In this document: piece after piece, positions 28,348-36,658 of the stretch
Position numbering within the stretch: the stretch's first letter is position 1
How the letters are laid out: each line of letters begins with the position of its first letter
Origin: Streptomyces spiramyceticus
Lineage (GTDB): Bacteria > Actinomycetota > Actinomycetes > Streptomycetales > Streptomycetaceae
Assembly (NCBI RefSeq): GCF_028807635.1
Contig: NZ_JARBAX010000002.1
Coordinates: 1,860,001-1,924,000 of the forward strand
Length of the DNA stretch: 64,000 nt
Reading direction: 5' to 3'
Program-made: the position numbers and the translations under genes
The notes under the pieces: model-generated
Database searches by the model: none
Told to the model about the DNA's origin: nothing
Seen by the model: the letters and a program-made list of their open reading frames with translations, nothing else

Positions 28348-28380
28348 GGCGCCCCGTCCCCGATCCGGGGGCGGGGCGCC
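28348..28380. terminator. hairpin terminator of the methyltransferase operon
   Basis: Arms GGCGCCCCGTCCCC and GGGGGCGGGGCGCC pair over 14 positions with one G-T mismatch around a 5-base loop, 17 bases after the stop. Confidence 0.7.
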
Positions 28381-28541
28381 GTCGTCGTGTCCGGTGAGGG
28401 TGGTCAGAACGGCGCTCCGGCCCCGTGGACCCCCGGCCGGGGCGCTGTCGCATACCCGCGGTCTGCGGTTTTCCATGTCACTGCCCCACCGGTCAGCCCC
28501 CGCGTACGCTGAAGAGTCGAGAGGCTACGGAGGTCACCAGC

Positions 28542-28871
28542 ATGCGCGCGATGCCGCACGAGCCGCCCGCGCGGGCGTACGCGGACCCTCACCGGGTCGA
28601 GGAGTGGGAAGGGCCCCAGACGCTTGCCGAGCTGCGGGCCGAACTCGCGTTGCTCGGTCCGGCCGAAGTGGTCGCGTTCAACGCGAGGCTGGACGCGGCC
28701 AGGTTCGGGCCGGCGCAGGCCGCCGTGATCTCCGACGCCCGCCGTCTGCTCGCGCTCCGCACCCGGCCCGAGGTCCAGGCGGCCATTGCTGCCTCACTCG
28801 CGGGCGAGACGGTCACCGCGCCCGTGGCGGACCTGTACGCCTACGTAGAGAGCCGGGAAACCGACCGGTGA
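28542..28871 (+). CDS. putative antitoxin (DUF6247-like)
   Basis: The 109-aa acidic helical protein contains LAELRAELALLGPAEVVAFN and DARRLLALRTRPEVQAAIAA. This resembles the DUF6247 group that precedes RelE/HigB-like toxins in Streptomyces (family memory, not searched). GGAGG lies 8 bases before the ATG. Its stop overlaps the next start as GTGA, the coupling expected of a type II toxin-antitoxin pair. Confidence 0.5.
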   Translation: MRAMPHEPPARAYADPHRVEEWEGPQTLAELRAELALLGPAEVVAFNARLDAARFGPAQAAVISDARRLLALRTRPEVQAAIAASLAGETVTAPVADLYAYVESRETDR

Positions 28872-29153
28872 CCCGATGGACCGTCGAGGTGCCGACACGG
28901 CTCTACGAAGAAGTGGCCCACCTCAGCCCAGGCGGACGGCGCGCGGTGACATGACGTGCTCGACAGACTCACCGTCGAGCCGCGCGACCCCACCAGCTCC
29001 ACCGAGCCGATCACGGGCGCCGAGCTGCGCAGGATCGACACGGAGGCGGCCAAGGACACCGGCGACCGCATCACCATCCTGTACCGGGTCCATTCACCCG
29101 AGGGCGACGACCCGGGCCGCGTTGAAGTGATCTTCCTGCTTTCTGGCCCGTGA
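28868..29153 (+). pseudogene. RelE/HigB-like toxin, frameshifted
   Basis: The first 28 codons read VTRWTVEVPTRLYEEVAHLS and end at a TGA at 28952-28954. The next frame continues VLDRLTVEPRDPTSS, TGAELRRIDTEAAKDTGDRI and TILYRVHSPEGDDPGRVEVI. Together they give a 95-aa RelE-fold toxin (beta-helix-helix-beta, ending RVEVIFLL). RelE-type toxins cleave mRNA on the ribosome. The shift near 28950 should abolish activity, which explains how the locus can persist without a matched antitoxin. Confidence 0.55.
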
Positions 29154-29185
29154 CCAGCTCGCTCCCCCCGCAGCGGCCCCGTCGA

Positions 29186-29220
29186 CGCCCTGTAGCTCAG
29201 CGGTACGCCTCTGCCCTCAG
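29186..29220 (+). other. tRNA 5'-half-like sequence
   Basis: The string CGCCCTGTAGCTCAGCGGT has the acceptor strand, TA at positions 8-9 and D-arm of a bacterial tRNA (box A). The matching D-stem partner, anticodon arm and 3' acceptor strand are not found downstream, so it is at most a fragment. Confidence 0.35.
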
Positions 29221-29373
29221 TCTTCTGGGTCCAGCCGTGTGTTGGCCTGTCCGGCTCTGGGGCTGCTACCGATCGTGACACCTGGGGCAAGGGGCGTGCG
29301 GGAGTGCCAAGTTGGCGTACGTATCAGCCGGGGGAGTGGGTGCCGTTGGCATGTGCACCGATTAGCCCTCTTC

Positions 29374-29388
29374 ACTACTGATAGTAGT
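29374..29388. promoter_or_regulatory. operator-like palindrome ACTACT-GAT-AGTAGT
   Basis: A perfect 6-3-6 inverted repeat lies in a locally AT-rich stretch about 87 bases before the start of the secreted-protein gene, where a promoter is expected. The form resembles GntR- or TetR-type operators. Which protein binds is unknown. Confidence 0.5.
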
Positions 29389-29474
29389 ATTGGTGTTGCT
29401 GTACGTAGCCGGGAGTCTGGGTGTGTTCGCGGTCGGCCGCGTGGCCGAACCGTCCTCTTGGCGAAAGGAACACC

Positions 29475-30044
29475 ATGCTCCGTGCTGCCCGTTCCCGTAC
29501 GCGTCGTCTTGCTGTTGCCGCTGCTGCGTGCGCCGCGCTGTCCGTCGGCGCGTCCCTCGTCGCACCGGCGAGCGTGAGTGCCGCGCCGAATGTGAGCGTC
29601 TCGTGCTCAGCCTCCGGTACGACCCACTTCAGCCCCGGCGTGCAGCTGTGGCCGCGCCCGCAGCATGTCTCCTACCAGGGCCAGGACGGCCACTGCAACG
29701 ACAACACCCAGGCCAGCATCGGTAGCGCGCGGATCACGGCCGACTTCGACGGTGTCACCCTCTCGTGCCTGTCCGGCGGCGGCACGGGCAGCGGCACGGG
29801 AACGATCGAGTGGACCACCACAGACGGCTACAGGCTGCGCAGCGTCGTCAACCTGACGATCGACCGCACCGTCCTCAACGACGCGACGGTGTCCGGCTAC
29901 GTGACCGAGGGCCTGTTCAAGGGCCACGGCTTCAGCGGCACGTTCTCGACGAGCCTGTTCGGTGGCGTGGGCAAGTGCACCATCGGCGCCCCGTTCGGCG
30001 GCGTGAAGGAGGCCGCGTTCACCGGCGAATACAGCATCAACTGA
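29475..30044 (+). CDS. small secreted protein
   Basis: The 189-aa product begins with a clear Sec signal: positively charged MLRAARSRTRRLAVAAAACA, an Ala/Leu core, and a cleavage-like VSAAPNV near residue 37. The mature part is Gly/Thr/Ser-rich and contains four Cys (VSCSAS, GHCNDN, LSCLSG, GKCTIG) that could form two disulfides. It looks like a small extracellular beta-protein. No family is recognised. AAAGGAA precedes the ATG. A strong terminator follows, so it is monocistronic. Confidence 0.75.
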   Translation: MLRAARSRTRRLAVAAAACAALSVGASLVAPASVSAAPNVSVSCSASGTTHFSPGVQLWPRPQHVSYQGQDGHCNDNTQASIGSARITADFDGVTLSCLSGGGTGSGTGTIEWTTTDGYRLRSVVNLTIDRTVLNDATVSGYVTEGLFKGHGFSGTFSTSLFGGVGKCTIGAPFGGVKEAAFTGEYSIN

Positions 30045-30061
30045 CCTGAACGGAAGCGCGA

Positions 30062-30098
30062 AAAGGGGGTGGGCACCAAACCGGTGCCCACCCCCTTT
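30062..30098. terminator. perfect 16-bp hairpin terminator
   Basis: AAAGGGGGTGGGCACC pairs exactly with GGTGCCCACCCCCTTT around the loop AAACC, 18 bases after the secreted-protein stop. A U-run analogue (TTT) ends the stem. It may serve both convergent genes. Confidence 0.85.
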
Positions 30099-30159
30099 GC
30101 CGATCTTCCGCCACGGCTACACAGCTAGCCGAAGCGACGCAGCCGCCCGTGCCTCATCG

Positions 30160-32142
30160 TCAGATCGCTCCCAGTTCTGTCAGCACGGCGACGCGGTCGG
30201 CGGGGAGCTTGGCGCGGCGGCTGCGCTGGTTCGCCAGCCACACCCCCAGCTTCACCTCGTGCTCCTGGTCGTCATGCACGATCCGTTCGACATGCGCCCG
30301 GGAGACGCCCGTCAGCGTGCCCTCGCGGGTGAGGTAGGCGCGCGCCGCCGCGAGGCCGCGTTCCCACGCCGCCGCCCGGCCGCCGGCCTTCGGTCCGGCC
30401 GCCGCGACGGGCTCGGGGGCTGTGACGCCGAGGGTGCCCAGCCGCTCCTGCTGCGCCTGCGACAGCTCGCCCCACGTCTCGCGCTGCCTCTCCAGCCACC
30501 GCCCGACGTCCGCGCCCTGGACGGTCACCCCCGGGGTGATCTCATCGACCGCCGCGCCGCCGTCCACCACCAGCGCCCGCACGCCCGCATAGTGGCGCTG
30601 CCAGTCGATCGGCCAGTCCGGACACCAGTCCGGGTCGATCTCCGCGAGCTGCACGGCCCGCTCCGGGCTCAACGCGCCCGGACGGCGGCAGTTGGACAGC
30701 CACTGCCCGACAGGCCGCCCTATGGCCCCTGACGGCCCCTCCAGCGCCCGCGCAGCCTCACCGCCCGGCTCAGCCACCACCGCGCCGCGCGGAGCCGCCA
30801 ACGTCCCGTACCGGCCCATGTACAGCCGCGCCGCCGCGAGGTTGTCCTGCCACTCCGCCTCCGCCGGGTCCCACACCATCCCCAGCCGCTCAAGCCGCGC
30901 CACCCGCCGCCCGTCAAGCTGCCCCGACGCGTACGCCGCCCGCTGCCGACGCACCCACCGCCCCAGCGGATACCCCTCCCACTCCGCGCCCAACGGCACC
31001 CGCAGATGCCCCTCCCGCGACGACCACAGCCGCGCCGCCCAGTACCCCCGCGTCCAGTCCTGCCGCTCAGTGTCGATCACCCGCAGCGAGACCAGCTCAG
31101 CGACAGCGGCCGGATCACGCGGAGACGAGAACCGCAGCAACATCCGGGACTCCTCCTCACCCTCCTCCGGCTCCGGACCAATCCACTCACCCATTTCACC
31201 CGGTGAGTTCTCCTGCGGAATAGCAAGCATTTCCACCGCGCGTTCATCGTGCGCCCGCAGACCTTCCAACACCTTTACCAGCGGCCGATACGACGCAGAG
31301 GTAACCATGTCGGACGGAACCTCATCCGGCCCAAGAAACACAGGCACGATCAAAGAAGCGACCTTTCCCACGTTCGGCTTCTGACGCAGCGCCCGCCCAA
31401 TCGCCTGGACAATATCCACCGACGACCCCTTGGGATCCAAAAGCGCCACCGCATCCACCGCCGGACAATCCACGCCCTCACCCATAACCCGGCAGTTAGA
31501 AAGAACCGCACGGTGCGCCGTACCGCCGAATTGACCCAACACCGTTGCCCGGTAGTCCGATTCGTGCTCACCACGCAGCCACCCCGCCCACACCGACTTC
31601 GGGTACTTCTCCGAGTCGGAAGCGTGCAACTCCTTCGCTTTCTTCTCCAGCCCCTTACAGAAAGCCTCCGCCTCCACCGTGCGGTGATGAAAAGTAATGA
31701 TCTTCTGCAACCCGTGCTCGGCAGCCGTCCGCAGCAACGCCGCTTGCAGCGCACCCAGCCGCAGACCGCGAACCTCCTCCTCCCGCGCCTCCGGCCCCGA
31801 CAGCCGCTCAGGCGTCACCACCGGGTCACGCACCTCCACAACGAGGATCTGATACCGGGCCAGCAACCCCAGGCTGATGGCGTCCGCCAAACCCAGCTCG
31901 TACACGATCGGCCCGAACACCTCCGGGTCATCCATCGAGCACGCCAACTCGGCCGGCAACCGATCGCGTACCCCTTCCCGCACCTCCGAGCTCGGCGGAC
32001 GCTCCCGCCAGACCCGAGGCGTCGCCGTGAAATACAACCGCCGCGCCGCCGGAATCTCCGACTGATGATGAATCGCCGCCCAAGCCTTCCCCAAACTCCC
32101 CGACGTCCGGTGCGCCTCATCAACAACCACGAGATCTGACAA
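30160..32142 (-). pseudogene. SF2 helicase with HA repeats, N-terminally truncated
   Basis: The 660-codon frame begins inside the helicase at motif II (DLVVVDEAHRTSGSLGKAWA) and continues through LYFTATPRVW (motif III), IITFHHRT, VLSNCRVMGEGVDCPAVDAV (motif V) and SVDIVQAIGRALRQKP (motif VI). It ends in four to five HA repeats (for example LGMVWDPAEAEWQDNLAAAR and IDPDWCPDWPIDWQRHYAGV) and a LGVWLANQRSRRAKLP tail. Motif I (the ATP-binding Lys) is absent: homology stops at 32142, eight bases before the AGTGATC repeats. Its intact relative is at 51615. Such helicases are frequent on Streptomyces chromosome arms and linear plasmids. Confidence 0.8.
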
Positions 32143-32149
32143 ATCCGTT

Positions 32150-32326
32150 AGTGATCACTACGTGAGCGATGCGCCCGGCCTGGGGATCTAGTGATCGTTT
32201 CGGGATTCTTTGCTGTGGCGTGGTGTGTGCCTGAGCTGGGGTTTCCGGTTGAGGTTCGGAAGCTGGCAAGGCTCTGAAGTGCAAGTTCAGTGATCTTCTC
32301 GGAATGTAGTGATCAATGCGGGATTC
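32150..32326 (+). repeat. four AGTGATC direct repeats at a gene break
   Basis: AGTGATC occurs at 32150, 32190, 32289 and 32308, all in one orientation. The copies at 32190 and 32308 extend to AGTGATC-nn-T-n-CGGGATTC, and the one at 32289 continues TTCTCGGAATG. They start eight bases from the point where the helicase gene is cut off. The pattern suits recombinase or transposase binding sites at the end of a mobile element. No gene is supported between 32143 and 32627. Confidence 0.55.
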
Positions 32327-32627
32327 CCTTATCGCTGTGTGGTTCAGGTGATCGGTCTGTGCTGGTCAGGGGACTGTCGGGTCGTGGCTGAGTGGCGGAG
32401 GCAGGGCGAGTGCGTGGCCTTCCGGGTCGCTGCAGAGCTGACCGAGCTGTGTCGGCTTGCTACGAGGAAGTCGTTCTTCGGTACCGATGGCCCGGATCGA
32501 TCCCGATCAAGAGGCAGGCTGCGAAGGTGCTCAGCCAAGGTGCTCAGCCAGGGCCAACCCGCGTCTGTAGTCTCGTTCGTCGCCGTTTCCCGGTCGGATG
32601 TCAGTGCCCGCTTCTAGTCTTTCCGCC

Positions 32628-33365
32628 ATGACATCAGCGATGCCCAAACGGCCGGTCTGTGAACTTCCGGGCGATCCCGCCCGTCTTCACCTCCACTACA
32701 GCCATGGACATCCCGCAGTGCCGTACGACTACGAGGACACCTTGGAACCCTGGCACGTCGCGGTCACTTACGGGACGGCGGGCGACGAGGAGTGGGAAGA
32801 CGAGGAAGAAGGGGACGGCGACGCTCCGGCCGCAGGGAGCGAGATCGGCCACCTCATCCTGTGGAGGCTGCGTGACTACACCGGCGAAAACCGGTGGGAG
32901 GCGGCGGACGCCGAATCCGGCGATCTCGAGGTCATTGTCTCCGCCGTTCTTGGCCGTTCCGGACGCGCGGGCTACAGCGCCGCGTTCGAGAAGGCGGTCC
33001 AACATCCTGTCGGCGATCTGCTGATCCTCGACCGGGTCAGCCTGGACAAGGCGTGGAGGGGTTTCGGGCTGGGCCCGGCGCTGGCCGTCGAGGCGATCCG
33101 CCGCCTGTCCGGGGGCTGTTGCGCGGTAGCGGTCTATCCCGGCATGGGCGAGTACCCCGAAGACCGCGAGCAGGTCACCGAGGCCTATCGGCTCAAGGCG
33201 AAGAAGAAGATCGCCGCGCTGTGGGAGAGCATCGGCTTCCAGCCCTTCCGCCACGGGGTATGGCTCCTGGACACCGCCCTGCGCCGACCGGAGGAGCTCA
33301 TGCAGGCCCGCCGCGCTCAACTGCGCGCGCTCGGCACGGCCTTCCAGCAGCCTGCTTCAGCCTGA
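32628..33365 (+). CDS. GNAT-fold-like hypothetical protein
   Basis: The 245-aa protein has an acidic middle (DEEWEDEEEGDGDAPAAGSE) and a C-terminal part resembling an acetyltransferase: LLILDRVSLDKAWRGFGLGP (an RGxGxG/A-like acetyl-CoA loop), ALAVEAIRRLSGGCCAVAVY and WESIGFQPFRHGVWLLDTAL. The acceptor is unknown. Starts at 32598 (GTG), 32628 and 32640 are possible; none has a strong ribosome site. Probably real, given the consistent third-position GC. Confidence 0.6.
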   Translation: MTSAMPKRPVCELPGDPARLHLHYSHGHPAVPYDYEDTLEPWHVAVTYGTAGDEEWEDEEEGDGDAPAAGSEIGHLILWRLRDYTGENRWEAADAESGDLEVIVSAVLGRSGRAGYSAAFEKAVQHPVGDLLILDRVSLDKAWRGFGLGPALAVEAIRRLSGGCCAVAVYPGMGEYPEDREQVTEAYRLKAKKKIAALWESIGFQPFRHGVWLLDTALRRPEELMQARRAQLRALGTAFQQPASA

Positions 33366-33515
33366 AAGCGGCCCCGGCGGACGCCACGGCTGGGCAGTCA
33401 GACGGCACCGGGTCGTGCCGGCGAGGTCGCGTACGGTCCGGCGTTTCCTGCGAGCGCCGCATCCCGCGGATGACACGAGTAGCGAAGACGAAGGACAGAG
33501 GGGGAGGGGGGAACG

Positions 33516-34256
33516 ATGGGGGAGAGGCAGCCGGTGGACGAGGACATCCAGGATGCGCTGGACTGGGCACGGCAGCGTCTTGAGGAACTAGGCGTTTTCG
33601 CAACGGAGGACGGCCTGCGGTGGGCAGCGGCCCACGGGCTTGTTCTGTCCGTGTGGCGCAACGGCCCGATTGAGGATGCGCATGCCTCCCGGCCGACCAG
33701 CCGGCGCAAGGCATTGCACGACGGGACGATGTTCGCCCGTAACACCTGGCTCACCCGGCAGGCATTCGACGTCCTGGGCTCCGATGACCGGTTCCGTCTC
33801 TATGCGCTGGAGGATCTGGTCCTGGACCGGGACATGGTCTGGCCGGGATGCGAGGGGACCCTGACGGACTTCGGCTGGGGATTCCTCGGAGAGATCAAGA
33901 AGCAGGTGAAGCAGCGTATCGACATGTTCAGGCACTTCGAGAAGAGACTGCCGCCGGACGACTTCCTCGTCTTCGCCGGCGCTCCCCGGGTCGGGACCTG
34001 CGATGACCATTACGGTATGCCGAAATGGCCGGCCTGCGTGGAAGCGGCGATGCGACGGCTGCGCGGCGAGGACGAGGAGTTTTTTCACGAGTGGGGTGAC
34101 TTGACGACCCGTATCGGTCCCGTTCCCGCTCCCGTCACCGCGGACCTTGAGACAACCCGGAAACTGCTGCTGGAGTCGCCGTGGGAACTGGGCGCCGAGA
34201 ACCTGAACTGGTTCGCCTGGAACCCGGTCCTGCAACCACCTGGCACGACACAGTAG
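33516..34256 (+). CDS. hypothetical protein
   Basis: The 246-aa protein MGERQPVDEDIQDALDWARQ ... LEDLVLDRDMVWPGCEGTLT ... MPKWPACVEAAMRRLRGEDE has no domain I recognise. It is soluble, acidic and Trp-rich. The ribosome site is unusually strong, with GGAGGGGGGA immediately upstream, implying high translation. The gene stands 150 bases after the GNAT-like gene on the same strand. Confidence 0.7.
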   Translation: MGERQPVDEDIQDALDWARQRLEELGVFATEDGLRWAAAHGLVLSVWRNGPIEDAHASRPTSRRKALHDGTMFARNTWLTRQAFDVLGSDDRFRLYALEDLVLDRDMVWPGCEGTLTDFGWGFLGEIKKQVKQRIDMFRHFEKRLPPDDFLVFAGAPRVGTCDDHYGMPKWPACVEAAMRRLRGEDEEFFHEWGDLTTRIGPVPAPVTADLETTRKLLLESPWELGAENLNWFAWNPVLQPPGTTQ

Positions 34257-34555
34257 GCGCGGCGGCGCACGGCCGCCAGATACAGCGATAGCGAGATCGC
34301 GCGGAGAATCTACTCCCAGAGTGCCAGCACGTCATGTCTCGCAACTTCCGTAATGCACCCCTGCGGTGGTCGAGGGCACGGTGGCTGCTGTTCTGTGCGT
34401 GCGAGTCGGCGCGGCCGCCAGGCGGCGAGCTGGGACGGCCTCGAGGTCAGACCAGGCCTACTCCCGTATGCGGTTGCGAGCTGGAGCGCCGGAGCGGGCC
34501 GGTGCCGGACCGGAAATCCTGCCCGTATGTCAGTGGCGGTGACGACACTTGGTCC

Positions 34556-35607
34556 ATGACGCTTGACCGTGCCGATCTGGCACCGCTGTTGCTGGTCCCT
34601 TCCGGATCGGCGTTCAACCCCATGGTGTTGGACCGGCTGACGCTGCTTCCTGTCCTCGACGCCAATGCGCTGCTGGTCGAAGCCTGCTCTCTGGCCAAGC
34701 ACGGCCGCCGGCAGGACCGGGTCACCGCGCTGGCCAGCACCGGCCGCGCCACCCCGTATATCGCCGCGCACGTCCCTGGCGAAGTCGACGAACACCTGGC
34801 CAAGATGGCCGACCAGTTCACGGTGGCGGAGCGTCAGGCACGCCGCGTACTCGATCAGCAGATCTGGCCCGCCCTTCGGGTGGTCGACCTGGAGATCCGT
34901 GATCACCTGTCCTGGCGGACCCGTCACATCCTGCGGGTCGTCGGGAGATGCCGCTGAAGTACCGGGGCGACCCGGACGACGCACCCACGATGGCGCTCGC
35001 AGAGTTCCTTGGACCGTGCGTCATCGTCTCCCAAGACAGTGTCTTCGAGCGCTTCGGATTCGCCGTCATTGAGTGGATCCCCGTCGCCCAGAGCGTGCTG
35101 CGCCTGGCCGGCCTGGAGGCCACCGCCGCGAACGCGCTGGTACTCATCGAGCTAGCACTCCGGCTGCTCGGCGCGGGCGCCCACCGCCTGGCGGGCCTCG
35201 CCGCGCACAACCCGCTTGCCGCATCAGCCGCTGTGGGCGGACTGCTGTGGTGGTGCTACCACCGCGGCTACCTGACCCGCGACAACTGGCGGCGGACTCT
35301 CTCGCGGATGGGGGATGCGACAATGCCGTTGCTGGAATTGGCTGAAGCCGGGATGACCGAGCACCAGACGCTCAATGACTCGCTTCTGGTGGTAGAGCCC
35401 CCGGCCTACCCGACCAGCGAGCAGCTGGCCGCCCGCTACCTCGCACGCTGTGGCCGGCCCCTGACGCCCGGCGAACTGCGTGACGCGCTCGCCCGACGCG
35501 GCCACACGATCTCCGCCGCGCAGTTGAAGCGCGACATGCTCACCCACCGCGCGTTCATTCGCGCCCCCGGCGACCTGTGGACCGTCGGCCGCCCGGCGCA
35601 GGGATAA
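34556..35607 (+). pseudogene. PIN-domain protein, split by a frameshift
   Basis: The first frame gives LLPVLDANALLVEACSLAKH (first PIN Asp), PYIAAHVPGEVDEHLAKMAD and a helical end at 34957. The second frame, from 34948, gives MPLKYRGDPDDAPTMALAEF, GPCVIVSQDSVFERFGFAVI (the remaining acidic residues), then a 140-aa C-terminal extension with a winged-helix-like end (RPLTPGELRDALARRGHTIS). The parts join in order as one PIN-type ribonuclease-like protein of about 350 aa. The shift lies at about 34945, and the two frames overlap by ten bases, so a split two-protein form is also possible. No VapB-like antitoxin precedes it. Confidence 0.6.
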
Positions 35608-36263
35608 CGGATCGTGTTCGGAGAACGGAGCCGGACGGCCAGGGCATCCCATAACTCCCATACGGTGCGCCCGTGGTGGTGCTTGGGGGGGCGCCTCGTA
35701 CAGGTCCAGGGCGGGGCGGCGGATTAGGCCGGTGCGGTGGCTGTCCGGCAGCGCGGTCAGGGTGGAGACCTCTGACTGCACACCTGCTCACTGTCGCCGT
35801 CATGGTGTGAGCGGGCGGCGGCGTTGATGTGCAGCAGGGTGGGCGTCATGGTGCTGGTCGGCGCGGGCAGATCCAGCGCCCGCTGCTGGCTCTCGAACGC
35901 GCGATGGGTGTCTGCGAGCCCGTTAGGCAATTTCTTTCGGATCAGTTTGCTGACCAGATGAAGATGGCGGCGAGTTGATCCGGAAGAAGCGGCCCGGGTT
36001 CCTGAACCGCGCGGCCAGAGTCCTACTCCGCGTAGATCTCGACGTGGAACTTCAGGCCAGGGTTCGGCTGGGACCAGAACCGGAGTCGGGCCGACGACTC
36101 GCCCACGCCACCCTCGACGCACCCACGATCGCGCTCCGTGCCGCCGGCGCCGACCTCGACGCATCACCGACGGCGTTTTCGCCGCGGCCACGGCGACGGC
36201 GAACAAGCCGACGCCGGCCGTGCGCCCCCGTGCGCAGGTCATCGGTTGACGAGGGTCTGCCGA
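35608..36263. other. no supported gene
   Basis: About 650 bases. Several frames are open on both strands, but none has a ribosome site or recognisable sequence. Short stretches such as LIRKKLPNGLADTHRAFESQ on the minus strand look protein-like and may be gene debris. The left copy of a 17-bp direct repeat lies at 36226-36242. Confidence 0.45.
36226..36242. repeat. 17-bp direct repeat, left copy
   Basis: CCCCGTGCGCAGGTCAT occurs here and again at 36610-36626, with 367 bases between the copies. The pair brackets the zinc-ribbon gene, whose start codon lies in the right copy. Confidence 0.6.
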
Positions 36264-36626
36264 TCAGAATTCGAACACTCGCCTGGAGTCAGACGGAAGA
36301 TCGTCTGTCGTGCCTTCGTAGAAGCCGAGGCCGCCGCAACCGGGGCACGTCTCCAATGTGCAGACCGATTCGTCCCCACCGACCGGGACCGAAACCTTCT
36401 TCGTGCCTTCGCAGTCGCCACACTCGAACCAGACCTCTCCGTCGAGGCCGTAGTCGATCTCTCGGTACACGCACTCCATGCACACGTCACCTTTGTACGT
36501 CTCGGCGTAGCCGGTGCCCTCATACTCGAAGTTGAGCGACTCTCGCGTGTTCGCAGCGCTGAAATTGTCGCCGCACCTAGCGCACTTCTTCACCCGCGTA
36601 TCGTACTGGCCCCGTGCGCAGGTCAT
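36264..36626 (-). CDS. small multi-CxxC zinc-ribbon protein
   Basis: The 120-aa protein has four CxxC pairs: VKKCARCGDNF, DVCMECVYREI, FECGDCEGTKK and ETCPGCGGLGFYEG. The last two resemble the DnaJ-type CxxCxGxG repeat. Two zinc sites are likely. The start may be the ATG at 36626, which overlaps the 17-bp repeat, or a GTG at 36593 just before KKCARC. It sits directly downstream of the DUF6602-like nuclease gene on the same strand (32 bases apart), suggesting a common operon and a nucleic-acid- or protein-binding accessory role. Confidence 0.65.
   Translation of the reverse strand: MTCARGQYDTRVKKCARCGDNFSAANTRESLNFEYEGTGYAETYKGDVCMECVYREIDYGLDGEVWFECGDCEGTKKVSVPVGGDESVCTLETCPGCGGLGFYEGTTDDLPSDSRRVFEF
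36610..36626. repeat. 17-bp direct repeat, right copy
   Basis: Identical to 36226-36242. Read on the minus strand it supplies the first codons (MTCARG) of the zinc-ribbon gene. Confidence 0.6.
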
Positions 36627-36658
36627 TGGCCGATTCGGTCATCTAGATCATGAGTCAT

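Noticed and set aside
31249..32139. 296-codon plus-strand frame rich in Arg/His/Pro
   Set aside because: Antisense to the helicase motor domain; composition is not protein-like.
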